A DNA stretch of 19,747 nt, from contig PFEM01000008.1 of the NCBI GenBank assembly GCA_002793635.1, positions 1-19,747 on the forward strand, read 5' to 3'. This document shows positions 13,311 through 19,747 of this stretch, piece by piece. The notes under the pieces are model-generated. The model saw only the letters and a list, made by a program, of their open reading frames with translations, had not been told where the DNA came from and made no database searches. The first letter of the stretch is position 1; each line of letters starts with the position of its first letter. Both the position numbers and the translations under genes were made by a program. Source of the stretch: Candidatus Shapirobacteria bacterium CG10_big_fil_rev_8_21_14_0_10_48_15. Its GTDB lineage: Bacteria > Patescibacteriota > Microgenomatia > PFEM01.

Positions 13311-14821
13311 TGAAACCCCAAATTGGCTTTGACAACGAAAAATATCTTCAGGCGCAAACCAAAGCGATTCGCCAAAGACTCGCCCAATCTAAAAAACTCT
13401 ATCTGGAATTTGGGGGCAAGCTCCTGTTTGATGGTCATGCGGCCCGCACTTTGCCCGGCTATGACCCCCAAGCGAAATTGACGCTTTTAAAACGGCTTAA
13501 AAAAGACCTGGAAATGATCGTTTGCGTCAGCGCTAAGCAGTTGCAAAAGGGCAAATTCCACGGTGACGTCAAATTAAACAACGAGGAATACACCCTAAAA
13601 ATCCTGGGGGAACTAAATGAGCAGCACCTGCCCGTGGCGGCGGTGGTCATCAACCGTTTTGAAGGCGAATCGACCGCTTTGGACTTTCAAAGCCGCCTGA
13701 AACAGCTAGGCGTTAAAACTTACTTGCGCCGGGAAATTCCCGGCTATCCGACTGATCTGAAGCTGATCTTAAGCCACCGTGGCTTTGGGGCTGATCCCTT
13801 TATTAAAACTGCTAAGCCATTGGTCGTCGTGACGGCCGCCTCACCTAACGGGGGCAAGCTCTCAACCTGCCTCGGCCAGCTTTATCACGAGCAGCAACGC
13901 GGCCGGCCGGCCAGCTACGCCAAATTTGAAACTTTCCCGGTTTGGAATCTCCCCCTCAAGCACCCGGCTAATATTGCCTATGAAGCCAGCACCGCTGACT
14001 TGGGAGATTTTAATGTCCTTGACCCCTTTCACCTGGAAACCCACCGGCAAGTCGCGGTTAACTATAATCGCGATGTTGAAGCCTTCCCGATCCTTTACCA
14101 AATTCTTAAAAAGATCGGGGCGAAAAATTCTTATCAATCGCCAACTGATATGGGCGTCAACTGCATTAGCCAAGGCATCATTGCCGACCAAATTGTCCAA
14201 GAGGCCGCCAGGCAAGAAATTATCTTTTATTTTTTCCGGCACCAGATGGAAGTCAAAATGGGCTTCAAAAGCCAAAAGGCGCGCGCGCGCGTCGAGGCCT
14301 TGATGAAAGAACTTAACCTCAAACCGGAAGACCGGCAAGTCGTCCCGGCAGCGCGTCAAGCCTTAAAAGACGCTCAAGGGCGTCAGGACAAGGGCGAACG
14401 GGGCATTTTTTGTGGAGCAGCTATCCAACTACCCAAGGGCCAAATTGTCACCGGAAAAAACTCCAGTCTGCTTCATGCCGAGGCAGCGGTCATCCTCAAC
14501 GCCATTAAAACTTTAGCCGGCATTCCCGACAAAACGCATTTGCTTTCTCCCAAAATAATCAGCAGTACTAACAAAGTCAAGCAGGTCATTCTCAAGGAAA
14601 AATCAGAAAGCCTTAACCTTAGTGAGGTTTTAATTGTGCTTTCGATTGCCAGTTCGACCAATCCGACGGCTTACCGGGCGCTTAATAAATTACCCGACCT
14701 GCGCGGTTGTGCGATGCACACCACTCACCTTCCGGCCCGAGGTGATGAAAGTGCCTTTCGTAAACTTGGGTTATGGGTCACTACCGACGCGGCCGCCACT
14801 ACGAACGCTTTTTGGAAATAA
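13310..14821 (+). CDS. DUF1846 (UPF0371) family protein
   Basis: The 503 residues match the DUF1846/UPF0371 family over their whole length: IGFDNEKYLQAQ, KLYLEFGGKLLFDGHAARTLPGYDP and IPGYPTDLKLILS. Further blocks are PLVVVTAASPNGGKL, YAKFETFPVWNLPLKHP, NIAYEASTADLGD, DPFHLETH, AVNYNRDVEAFP and SPTDMGVN. Members are soluble, about 500 residues, found mainly in Firmicutes and anaerobes, and have no established biochemical function. The VVVTAASPNGGKLSTC segment resembles a phosphate-binding loop, but this is only a visual suggestion. The ATG overlaps the dnaE stop by one base, so it is translationally coupled to the polymerase gene. No Shine-Dalgarno site is visible. No truncation or frameshift is seen. 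Confidence 0.9.
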   Translation: MKPQIGFDNEKYLQAQTKAIRQRLAQSKKLYLEFGGKLLFDGHAARTLPGYDPQAKLTLLKRLKKDLEMIVCVSAKQLQKGKFHGDVKLNNEEYTLKILGELNEQHLPVAAVVINRFEGESTALDFQSRLKQLGVKTYLRREIPGYPTDLKLILSHRGFGADPFIKTAKPLVVVTAASPNGGKLSTCLGQLYHEQQRGRPASYAKFETFPVWNLPLKHPANIAYEASTADLGDFNVLDPFHLETHRQVAVNYNRDVEAFPILYQILKKIGAKNSYQSPTDMGVNCISQGIIADQIVQEAARQEIIFYFFRHQMEVKMGFKSQKARARVEALMKELNLKPEDRQVVPAARQALKDAQGRQDKGERGIFCGAAIQLPKGQIVTGKNSSLLHAEAAVILNAIKTLAGIPDKTHLLSPKIISSTNKVKQVILKEKSESLNLSEVLIVLSIASSTNPTAYRALNKLPDLRGCAMHTTHLPARGDESAFRKLGLWVTTDAAATTNAFWK

Positions 14822-14971
14822 TACTTTTAATCCTCCCTCACTTCTGCTAAAATGACGCCACAAGCGAAACTCTCCTCGGAAGGTCGCCAACGGCGACCGT
14901 GGTGGCAGGCTGTAGCGAAGCGAAAGCCATGACTCCTCCGCGGTGGAGCGAAGCGAAATCAACACTATACT
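14822..14971 (+). promoter_or_regulatory. rplS promoter and structured 5' leader
   Basis: The 150-nt gap starts with an extended -10 box, TGC-TAAAAT (14845-14853), with only a weak -35 (TTTTAA at 14825-14830). The predicted start near 14860 gives a leader of about 110 nt. The leader holds a perfect 7-bp hairpin with a 3-nt loop (GGTCGCC-AAC-GGCGACC, 14882-14898). It also holds two identical 12-mers, AGCGAAGCGAAA (14914-14925 and 14947-14958), a shorter AGCGAAA at 14863-14869, and a second weak hairpin CTCC/GGAG (14933-14948). There is no Shine-Dalgarno before the ATG. The structure could be a ribosomal-protein autoregulatory leader or an inserted short repeat element. Confidence 0.5.
14914..14958 (+). 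repeat. Paired 12-nt direct repeats in the rplS leader
   Basis: AGCGAAGCGAAA occurs at 14914-14925 and again at 14947-14958, a period of 33 nt. Each is preceded by a G/T-rich stretch capable of forming a small hairpin. Confidence 0.75.
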
Positions 14972-15391
14972 ATGGCGAATCAAATTAAAATCAAAGAGAC
15001 CCCGGTACACATCGGCGATACCGTAACGATACAGCAAAAAATCCAAGAAGGCGCCAAAGCCCGCTTGCAAAATTTTGAAGGGATTTTGATTGCAATTAAA
15101 GGCCGGGGTGAAAACAAAATGTTTACCGTCCGCAAGATTGCGGTGGGCGGCATCGGCGTCGAGCGCATCTGGCCGGTCAATTCACCGTGGATCAGCCAAG
15201 TAACGGTCCAAAAAAAGGGTAACGTTCGTCGCGCCAAACTTTACTATTTGCGCCAACGCATCGGCCGCCGCGCCACCCTAATTCGCGAACGGCGTCAGGA
15301 AAAACCAAAAGCACCGATAAAACCTGTCGTCAAGGCCAAATCGGAAAAGCCCGCTGTCGCTAAAAAGCCGGCAGCGCCAAGCACTACTTAA
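14972..15391 (+). CDS. rplS: 50S ribosomal protein L19
   Basis: This 139-residue protein is L19, located at the 30S-50S interface of the ribosome. Recognisable family segments are HIGDTVTIQQKIQEG, RLQNFEGILIAIKGRG, MFTVRKIAVGGIGVERIWPVNSP and KGNVRRAKLYYLRQRIGRRA. The core ends near residue 105; the remainder is a low-complexity tail rich in Lys, Ala and Pro, so the protein is longer than the usual 115-120. The ATG at 14972 fits the family N-terminus. A TATACT lies directly against the ATG, but it is too close to act as its own -10. The gene is preceded by the structured leader and followed after 52 nt by a gene with its own promoter. Confidence 0.95.
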   Translation: MANQIKIKETPVHIGDTVTIQQKIQEGAKARLQNFEGILIAIKGRGENKMFTVRKIAVGGIGVERIWPVNSPWISQVTVQKKGNVRRAKLYYLRQRIGRRATLIRERRQEKPKAPIKPVVKAKSEKPAVAKKPAAPSTT

Positions 15392-15406
15392 TCAACCTCA
15401 AAACTA

Positions 15407-15443
15407 TTGACAAGAAGAGCAAAGCTTTCTAAACTAAATTGAC
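15407..15443 (+). promoter_or_regulatory. Leaderless sigma70-type promoter of the beta-propeller gene
   Basis: A perfect TTGACA (15407-15412), an exact 17-nt spacer and TAAACT (15430-15435, four of six matches to TATAAT) end 8 nt before the ATG at 15444. Transcription would start at or within a base of the start codon. No Shine-Dalgarno sequence is present. Confidence 0.7.
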
Positions 15444-17447
15444 ATGAACAATCAGCCTGCCCCCCAGCCGGTGACGCTGGAAGGTCCCAACAGCGAGAGC
15501 CCCAAAAAGTTGCCGTTTGTCTTACTGGCAATTTTGATTTTTTTGCTTGGCTCGGCCTCGGTGTTGGTGATTCAATCTTTTGCCCAAACCTCCACCATGC
15601 AAAACTTTTTTAATCCCCCAGGAGTGGGCAAGAAAATAAACTTTGAAAAATTCAGTTCGCTGGAAGATTTCAAAGCTTTTTTGACCACCGTCCCGCAAAC
15701 CGGCTTCATGGCTTCTTTTGGCCTAGCCAGAACACTCGAATCCGCCGCCATTCCTACTGCCGAGTTAAAAGTTGCCGATGACAGCGTTACCAGAATTTCC
15801 GCAACCAATGTCCAAGTAAAGAGGATTGATGAACCGGATATTGCCAAAACTAATGGTCAAGAAATCTTTTTCCTGCCGGAGAATTTTTTCCGGCCGCTTC
15901 CCTTGCTAGAGCCTGATCAGATGGGCTGGCCAGTACCCAATTCCGTTCAACCGGAGATCAGCGCTATCAGGGCTTTTCCGCCTGAACAGCTGAAGCTCAT
16001 TGGCCAAATCGATCAGGCTGGGGAAATGCTCCTGGTGGGGCAGATCTTGGTTATTTTCAGCCAAGAAGGGATTTACGGCTACAATATTGCTAATCCCGCT
16101 TCCCCTCAAACCGCTTGGCAAGTAACTTACCAAAACAATCATTCTCTGACTGCCGCCAGACTTTACCAAAATAAAATCTATTTCCTGACCCAAAGACAAA
16201 TTGACCGTAACCAACCCTGCCCGATTGCCCCCTTACAAATCAAAGAACAAAAATATCAGGTGCGCTGCACTGATATTTACCACCCGACCAATACCGTCCC
16301 GGTGGATACCACCTACACTGCGTTTGTCTTGGATCCCCAATCCGGTCAAATCAGCCAAAGCCTGGCTTTCGTTGGGTCCACCAGCGAATCGGTAATTTTT
16401 ATGTCCAGTCAGGCACTTTACGTCACTTACAGTTATTATCAAGATCTGGCTAATTTTTATTATCAATTTCTGCAAGTCAATGACGATCTTTTTCCTCAAT
16501 ACCTGATCAGCAAGCTAGCCAAAATTAAAGACTATGATTTAAGCAATCAGGCCAAAATGACGGAAATTCAAAGTTTGCTGGCAGAATACTTTAATTCTCT
16601 AAATGAAGATGAACAACTACGGGTGGAAAACGAATTTGCCAACCGTTGGGAGGACTTCAACCAAAATCATTTGCGCGATTTGGAAAAAACGGCCATTGTC
16701 AAAATCGGCCTTGACCAATTAGCGGTTCAGGCGACTGGCGAGGTGCCGGGCCGGCCGTTGAACCAATTTTCTTTGGACGAATATCAAGGCTACTTGCGAC
16801 TGGCTACCACTCTCCGAAGCGGAGGGCAAATGGGCTGGGGCATGGCCAGCGCCAACGATATTTATGTTTTGGATGGCCAGCTAAACACGGTCGGCCAGAT
16901 TGTTAATCTGGGTTTGACCGAACAAATTTACGCGGCCCGGTTTATTGCCGATCGAGGTTATTTAGTCACTTTTCAAAAAACTGACCCCTTTTATGTGCTG
17001 GATTTCAGCAACCCCCGCCAGCCACAAGTCAAAGGCGAGCTGAAGATTCCCGGTTTCTCTTCCTACCTGCACCCGCTGGCGGCTAACCAAATTTTAGGCA
17101 TTGGCCAAGAAGGCAGTCAAGTCAAACTGTCTTTGTTTGACGTCAGCCGTCCGGAAAATCCGGTAGAAACAGATCAACACATCCTTGATGAATATTGGTC
17201 CGAGGTTTTAAACAACCATCACGCCTTCTTGCTTGACAGCCAACACCAAATCTTTTTCCTGCCAGCCAATCGGGGCGGCTATATTTTTGGCTACCGTGGT
17301 AACAAGCTGTCTTTATTGCGTACGGTGGCTAACCTTCAGGCTCGCCGCGCCCTTTATATCAATGACTATCTCTATATCCTCGGCGACAACCAAATCGTCG
17401 TACTTGACGAAAACAATTGGGAAGAAGTCAACCGGTTGAATATTTAA
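15444..17447 (+). CDS. Membrane-anchored beta-propeller domain protein (Beta_propel, COG4880-like)
   Basis: This 667-residue protein has a short N-terminal cytoplasmic stretch, one strong membrane segment (about residues 24-46, LPFVLLAILIFLLGSASVLV onward) and a large extracytoplasmic part. Residues 121-135 read TNVQVKRIDEPDIAKT, very close to the TNVQVxGVDExDIVKTDG signature of the secreted C-terminal beta-propeller family distantly related to WD-40 repeats (Beta_propel/COG4880). Repeated propeller-like strands follow, for example MLLVGQILVIFSQEGIYGYN, NDIYVLDGQLNTVGQI, GYLVTFQKTDPFYVLDFSNPRQP and DYLYILGDNQIVVLDE. The molecular role is unknown; a surface protein is inferred from the anchor. 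It has its own leaderless promoter. Its stop overlaps the stop of the convergent membrane-protein gene within a shared TTAA (17444-17447). Confidence 0.87.
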   Translation: MNNQPAPQPVTLEGPNSESPKKLPFVLLAILIFLLGSASVLVIQSFAQTSTMQNFFNPPGVGKKINFEKFSSLEDFKAFLTTVPQTGFMASFGLARTLESAAIPTAELKVADDSVTRISATNVQVKRIDEPDIAKTNGQEIFFLPENFFRPLPLLEPDQMGWPVPNSVQPEISAIRAFPPEQLKLIGQIDQAGEMLLVGQILVIFSQEGIYGYNIANPASPQTAWQVTYQNNHSLTAARLYQNKIYFLTQRQIDRNQPCPIAPLQIKEQKYQVRCTDIYHPTNTVPVDTTYTAFVLDPQSGQISQSLAFVGSTSESVIFMSSQALYVTYSYYQDLANFYYQFLQVNDDLFPQYLISKLAKIKDYDLSNQAKMTEIQSLLAEYFNSLNEDEQLRVENEFANRWEDFNQNHLRDLEKTAIVKIGLDQLAVQATGEVPGRPLNQFSLDEYQGYLRLATTLRSGGQMGWGMASANDIYVLDGQLNTVGQIVNLGLTEQIYAARFIADRGYLVTFQKTDPFYVLDFSNPRQPQVKGELKIPGFSSYLHPLAANQILGIGQEGSQVKLSLFDVSRPENPVETDQHILDEYWSEVLNNHHAFLLDSQHQIFFLPANRGGYIFGYRGNKLSLLRTVANLQARRALYINDYLYILGDNQIVVLDENNWEEVNRLNI

Positions 17448-17773
17448 ATAGTGAAGAGTTTAAGCTTGCGGGCAATTTTGTAAATCTGCAGGTATCCCCA
17501 GGTAAACAAGCCAGAGCCGAGCCCGCCGCCAATGATAAAAAAGATCTTGATCACGCTCTCTTCCAGTAAACCCCGGTTGCCCCGCTCCAAAACAATGTAA
17601 GTCATGATCAAAATGGTGTGAATTATCGAGCCGGCGGAGATTTTTTTTAAGCCCTGGCCCAAGGTGCCGCCAACTTCTTTGCTTGAAAGCATCGCGGTAA
17701 TGACCACAAAAATCGTCGGCAAAATGGCCAACAGGTAGGAAACTTTAAAAATTATCGGGAAATTGGCAGGCAT
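17444..17773 (-). CDS. Small three-helix membrane protein downstream of ruvB, function unknown
   Basis: I do not recognise this 109-residue protein. It has three predicted membrane helices: about residues 8-30 (SYLLAILPTIFVVITAML), 44-63 (AGSIIHTILIMTYIVLE) and 74-97 (IKIFFIIGGGLGSGLFTWGY). Basic residues follow the last helix (KIARKLKL). There is no signal-peptidase site and no cysteine. The glycine-rich third helix (GGGLGSG) could pack tightly against partners. It starts 18 nt after the ruvB stop in the same direction, so it is probably read with ruvAB. A TATTCT nine bases before the ATG might also provide its own leaderless start. Its TAA stop is on the opposite strand of the beta-propeller stop, inside one TTAA. 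Coding status rests on the uninterrupted, clearly membrane-type translation and the tight spacing. Confidence 0.7.
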   Translation of the reverse strand: MPANFPIIFKVSYLLAILPTIFVVITAMLSSKEVGGTLGQGLKKISAGSIIHTILIMTYIVLERGNRGLLEESVIKIFFIIGGGLGSGLFTWGYLQIYKIARKLKLFTI

Positions 17774-17791
17774 GATGGTTTTAGAATAAAA

Positions 17792-18805
17792 TTAAAACAA
17801 TTGCTTGTCAAGAGCTGGCAAACCGAGAAATTTAAAGGCCTGGGCAGTCAGCATGCGGCCGCGGGGCGTCCTTTTGAGCAAGCCAACCTGCATCAAAAAT
17901 GGTTCGTAGACTTCCTGAATTGTTCCAATATCTTCGTTGATGCTCGCCGCCAAAGTCTCAATCCCCACCGGACCACCCTGATGTTTTTGGGCTAAAGCGA
18001 AGAGCAGCTGACGATCGGCCTGGGTCAATCCCTGTTTGTCTACCGCCAACATGTCCAAGGCGGCGCGAGCCACGGCTAAAGAGATCTGGCCGTCGGCCTC
18101 GACTTCAGCGTAGTCGCGCACCCGACGCAAAAATCGGTTGGCAATTCGCGGCGTCCCTCGAGAACGGCGGGCAATCTCCAAAGCAGCCTGATGATCAATT
18201 TTGACTCTCAAAACCTCGGCAGAACGGCAGACGATCTGCTGCAATTCCGCCTCATTGTAAAAATCCAGACGGTGCACGAAACCAAACCGATCCCGCATGG
18301 GTGAAGAAAGCAAACCAATTCTGGTCGTGGCTGCCACCACCGTAAACCGGTTTAGTTCCAAGCGCAAAGTGCGCGCTGCCGGCCCTTTCCCCAAAACGAC
18401 ATCCAAACAAAAATCTTCCATGGCCGGGTAAAGTGTCTCTTCCACCACTTTATTAAGGCGATGCACTTCATCAATGAAAAAAATGTCACCTTTTTCCAGC
18501 GCGGTCAAAATTGAAGCCAAATCACCCGCCCGCTCGATCGCCGGTCCGGAAGTGATCCTGATATTAACCTCCATTTCTTTAGCAATCAAGCTGGCTAAAG
18601 TAGTTTTGCCCAAGCCGGGCGGGCCATAAAAAAGCAAGTGATCCACCGGTTCACGCCTTTTTTTGGCCGCGGCAATAATGATTCGCAATTGCCTCTTCAA
18701 ATCATCCTGGCCAACAAAGTCCGTCAGTTTTTGCGGCCGCAGGGTTTGTTCCACACCCACTTCACTTTTTTGTGGCTCCGGATCAATCGCCGTATTTTTA
18801 GCCAT
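17792..18805 (-). CDS. ruvB: Holliday junction branch migration ATPase RuvB
   Basis: This 337-residue AAA+ motor drives branch migration of Holliday junctions together with RuvA. The order of motifs is canonical: LRPQKLTDFVGQ, Walker A GPPGLGKTT (61-69), GPAIERAGDLASIL and Walker B DIFFIDEVHRL (D112, E113). The sensor-1 region ATTRIG, the arginine-finger segment SSPMRDRFG, and sensor 2 in RGTPRIANRFLRRVRD follow. The C-terminal winged-helix domain contains GPVGIETLAASINEDIGTIQEVYEPFL and RTPRGRMLT. The ATG at 18805 overlaps the ruvA stop by 8 nt, and AGGT lies a few bases upstream, one of the few Shine-Dalgarno-like sequences in the window. Length is normal. The identification is secure. Confidence 0.98.
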   Translation of the reverse strand: MAKNTAIDPEPQKSEVGVEQTLRPQKLTDFVGQDDLKRQLRIIIAAAKKRREPVDHLLFYGPPGLGKTTLASLIAKEMEVNIRITSGPAIERAGDLASILTALEKGDIFFIDEVHRLNKVVEETLYPAMEDFCLDVVLGKGPAARTLRLELNRFTVVAATTRIGLLSSPMRDRFGFVHRLDFYNEAELQQIVCRSAEVLRVKIDHQAALEIARRSRGTPRIANRFLRRVRDYAEVEADGQISLAVARAALDMLAVDKQGLTQADRQLLFALAQKHQGGPVGIETLAASINEDIGTIQEVYEPFLMQVGLLKRTPRGRMLTAQAFKFLGLPALDKQLF

Positions 18806-19373
18806 TTTTACCTAATTGCCGCAGGGCATACTTGATAATCTCATCCTCCTCTTTAACATTATTGGGCAGTTCTTTGAGCGCCTCACTCACTTCTTCCTTA
18901 GTAAAGCCCAAACCACGCAGGGCTTGGTTAACTGCCTGATTGCCCACCTTGTCTTGCAAATCCAGCTCTTTGATTTGGCCCACTTTGGACTTCAGATCCA
19001 CAATGATTCGCTGGCTGCCTTTGCGACCTAAACCTCTGACTTGCTCAAAAAAAGCCACGTCAGCTTCAGCAATCGCCTGCAAAATCCGTTGCCCGCAAGC
19101 AACCGAGAGTACTGACAAGGAAATTCGGGGACCAATGCCAGAAACCGACAACAGCATTTCAAAAACTTGCTTATCATCACGGTTCAAAAAGCCATACAAA
19201 ACATCGGCCCCTTCAGCCACATGGTGATGAATAAAAAGTTCTTTTTTTTCGTTGAGAGCTAACTTGGCCAATTCTCTTTGGGGCAAAAAAACCTCCCAAC
19301 CGATACCGTTCGTCTGCAGCTCCGCTCGATCCAAACCTTTATAAATAATCTCCCCCCGCAAGCTCCCAATCAT
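18798..19373 (-). CDS. ruvA: Holliday junction DNA-binding protein RuvA
   Basis: This 191-residue protein is RuvA, which binds the four-way junction as a tetramer and loads RuvB. MIGSLRGEI starts the N-terminal OB-fold, and the middle domain has the two helix-hairpin-helix motifs (SGIGPRISLSVLS and VRGLGRKGSQRIIVDLKSK). The C-terminal domain III, which touches RuvB, contains QALRGLGFTKEEVSEALKEL. The ATG at 19373 matches the family start MIGxLRG; an upstream in-frame TTG at 19388 lies inside the -10 region and would add five atypical residues. It overlaps ruvB by 8 nt. A TATAAT box six bases before the ATG indicates a separate, probably leaderless transcript from ruvC. Confidence 0.97.
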   Translation of the reverse strand: MIGSLRGEIIYKGLDRAELQTNGIGWEVFLPQRELAKLALNEKKELFIHHHVAEGADVLYGFLNRDDKQVFEMLLSVSGIGPRISLSVLSVACGQRILQAIAEADVAFFEQVRGLGRKGSQRIIVDLKSKVGQIKELDLQDKVGNQAVNQALRGLGFTKEEVSEALKELPNNVKEEDEIIKYALRQLGKNG

Positions 19374-19387
19374 GAGCTCATTATACA
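19374..19387 (-). promoter_or_regulatory. Probable leaderless -10 promoter of ruvA
   Basis: On the minus strand a perfect TATAAT (19385-19380) is followed by GAGCTC and then the ruvA ATG. No recognisable -35 was found at the expected distance, so the call rests on the -10 box and its spacing, which match other starts in the window. Confidence 0.55.
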
Positions 19388-19400
19388 ATAAAATTTGCTA

Positions 19401-19439
19401 GGCGACCGGAGGGGTGATCCATCATTCCTCAAGTCGCCG
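19401..19439 (-). other. Long hairpin between ruvC and ruvA
   Basis: On the minus strand GGCGAC-TT-GAGG, a 14-nt loop, and CCTC-CG-GTCGCC can form a 6-bp plus 4-bp stem with a 2x2 internal loop. It starts 7 nt after the ruvC stop and ends about 15 nt before the ruvA -10. No immediate T-run follows, so it is not a textbook intrinsic terminator. It may still separate or modulate the two transcripts. Confidence 0.5.
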
Positions 19440-19445
19440 TAAAAA

Positions 19446-19747
19446 TTACCCCACCAACTCTTGGTTCGTAAACAAATGCGTCAGGCAAACCGCCGCGGCA
19501 TCCGCCGCATGATCGGGCTTGATTTGCTGATTAACTCGCAGGGTTTTGCTTACCATGACCTCCACTTGCTTTTTATCTGCCCGGCCGTAGCCGGCAACCG
19601 TGGTTTTGATGTTTAAGGGCGTGTAGCTACAAACTTCCACGCCCGCCTGTTGACCAATCATTTTGATGACCCCCATGACTTGGGCCACAATGATGGCGGT
19701 TTTAACATTTTTAGCAAAAAAAATTTCTTCTATTGCCAAAACCTGTG
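19446..19747 (-). CDS. ruvC: Holliday junction resolvase RuvC, 5' partial
   Basis: About the last 100 residues of RuvC, the endonuclease that cuts Holliday junctions, are present; the start lies beyond the window. The open frame reaches the window edge. Family marks are QVLAIEEIFFAKNVKTA (with the acidic catalytic residue in AIEE), the central YTPLNIKTTVAGYGRADKKQVEVMV and the C-terminal DHAADAAAVCLTHL, which supplies the last catalytic aspartates. Roughly 60 N-terminal residues, including the first catalytic Asp, are missing because of the window end. It is followed by ruvA and ruvB on the same strand, the common ruvCAB order, with a 72-nt gap holding a hairpin and a promoter-like box. Confidence 0.95.
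   Translation of the reverse strand, partial: QVLAIEEIFFAKNVKTAIIVAQVMGVIKMIGQQAGVEVCSYTPLNIKTTVAGYGRADKKQVEVMVSKTLRVNQQIKPDHAADAAAVCLTHLFTNQELVG

Noticed and set aside
14882..14958. CRISPR or T-box in the rplS leader
   Set aside because: Only two 12-nt repeats with no regular spacers, and no T-box consensus or specifier structure could be found.
14966..14971. TATACT directly against the rplS ATG, as a leaderless promoter
   Set aside because: Its predicted start site would fall inside the coding sequence about 7 nt past the ATG, and no suitable later start codon exists. The extended -10 at 14845-14853 is a better candidate.
19403..19408. -35 box for ruvA
   Set aside because: The hexamer at 17-nt spacing (CGGTCG on the minus strand) does not resemble TTGACA, so only the -10 was called.

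Overview
The window looks like a piece of a compact bacterial chromosome, most likely from the Patescibacteria (Candidate Phyla Radiation). That placement is an inference from four things. Genes are very densely packed, with many overlapping stop/start pairs. Shine-Dalgarno sites are almost absent, and -10 boxes sit directly in front of start codons. The genes include a GatCAB amidotransferase, GH130-type propeller proteins and a COG4880-type beta-propeller protein. TGA is used as a stop (gatA, first GH130 gene), so the UGA-glycine code of Gracilibacteria/Absconditabacteria is excluded. No rRNA, tRNA or CRISPR array was recognised.

Left part (2-8718, + strand): a tightly coupled run of htpX (5' truncated by the window edge), gatC, gatA, an MFS transporter and gatB, each joined to the next by a 1-nt gap or by an overlap. 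After a promoter-like sequence come two adjacent GH130-like genes. The first carries a degenerate N-terminal propeller plus one GH130 domain. The second carries two GH130 domains in tandem.

Mobile insert (about 8700-9498): an AT-rich REP-associated tyrosine transposase (RAYT, Y1/HUH) gene between 51-nt imperfect inverted ends. Each end carries a small perfect hairpin. The stop codons of both flanking, convergent genes lie inside these hairpins.

Middle part (9480-14821): a stand-alone ATP-cone protein (- strand) is divergent from dnaE (+), with back-to-back extended -10 promoters and a 17-bp palindrome inside the dnaE promoter. dnaE (replicative DNA polymerase III alpha) overlaps by 1 nt a DUF1846/UPF0371 gene of unknown function.

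Right part (14822-19747): a 150-nt structured leader precedes rplS (ribosomal protein L19). Next is a membrane-anchored beta-propeller protein with a clear leaderless promoter. It converges on a leftward Holliday-junction cluster: ruvC (truncated by the window edge), ruvA, ruvB and a small three-helix membrane protein. The propeller gene and the membrane-protein gene share a TTAA that provides both stop codons.

Most genes are housekeeping: membrane proteolysis, Gln/Asn-tRNA amidation, replication, translation and recombination. The accessory and less understood parts are the GH130 pair, the RAYT element, the ATP-cone gene beside dnaE, the rplS leader and the small membrane protein. A recurring theme is probable leaderless transcription: at least four and probably five starts lie 6-11 nt downstream of a good -10 box.
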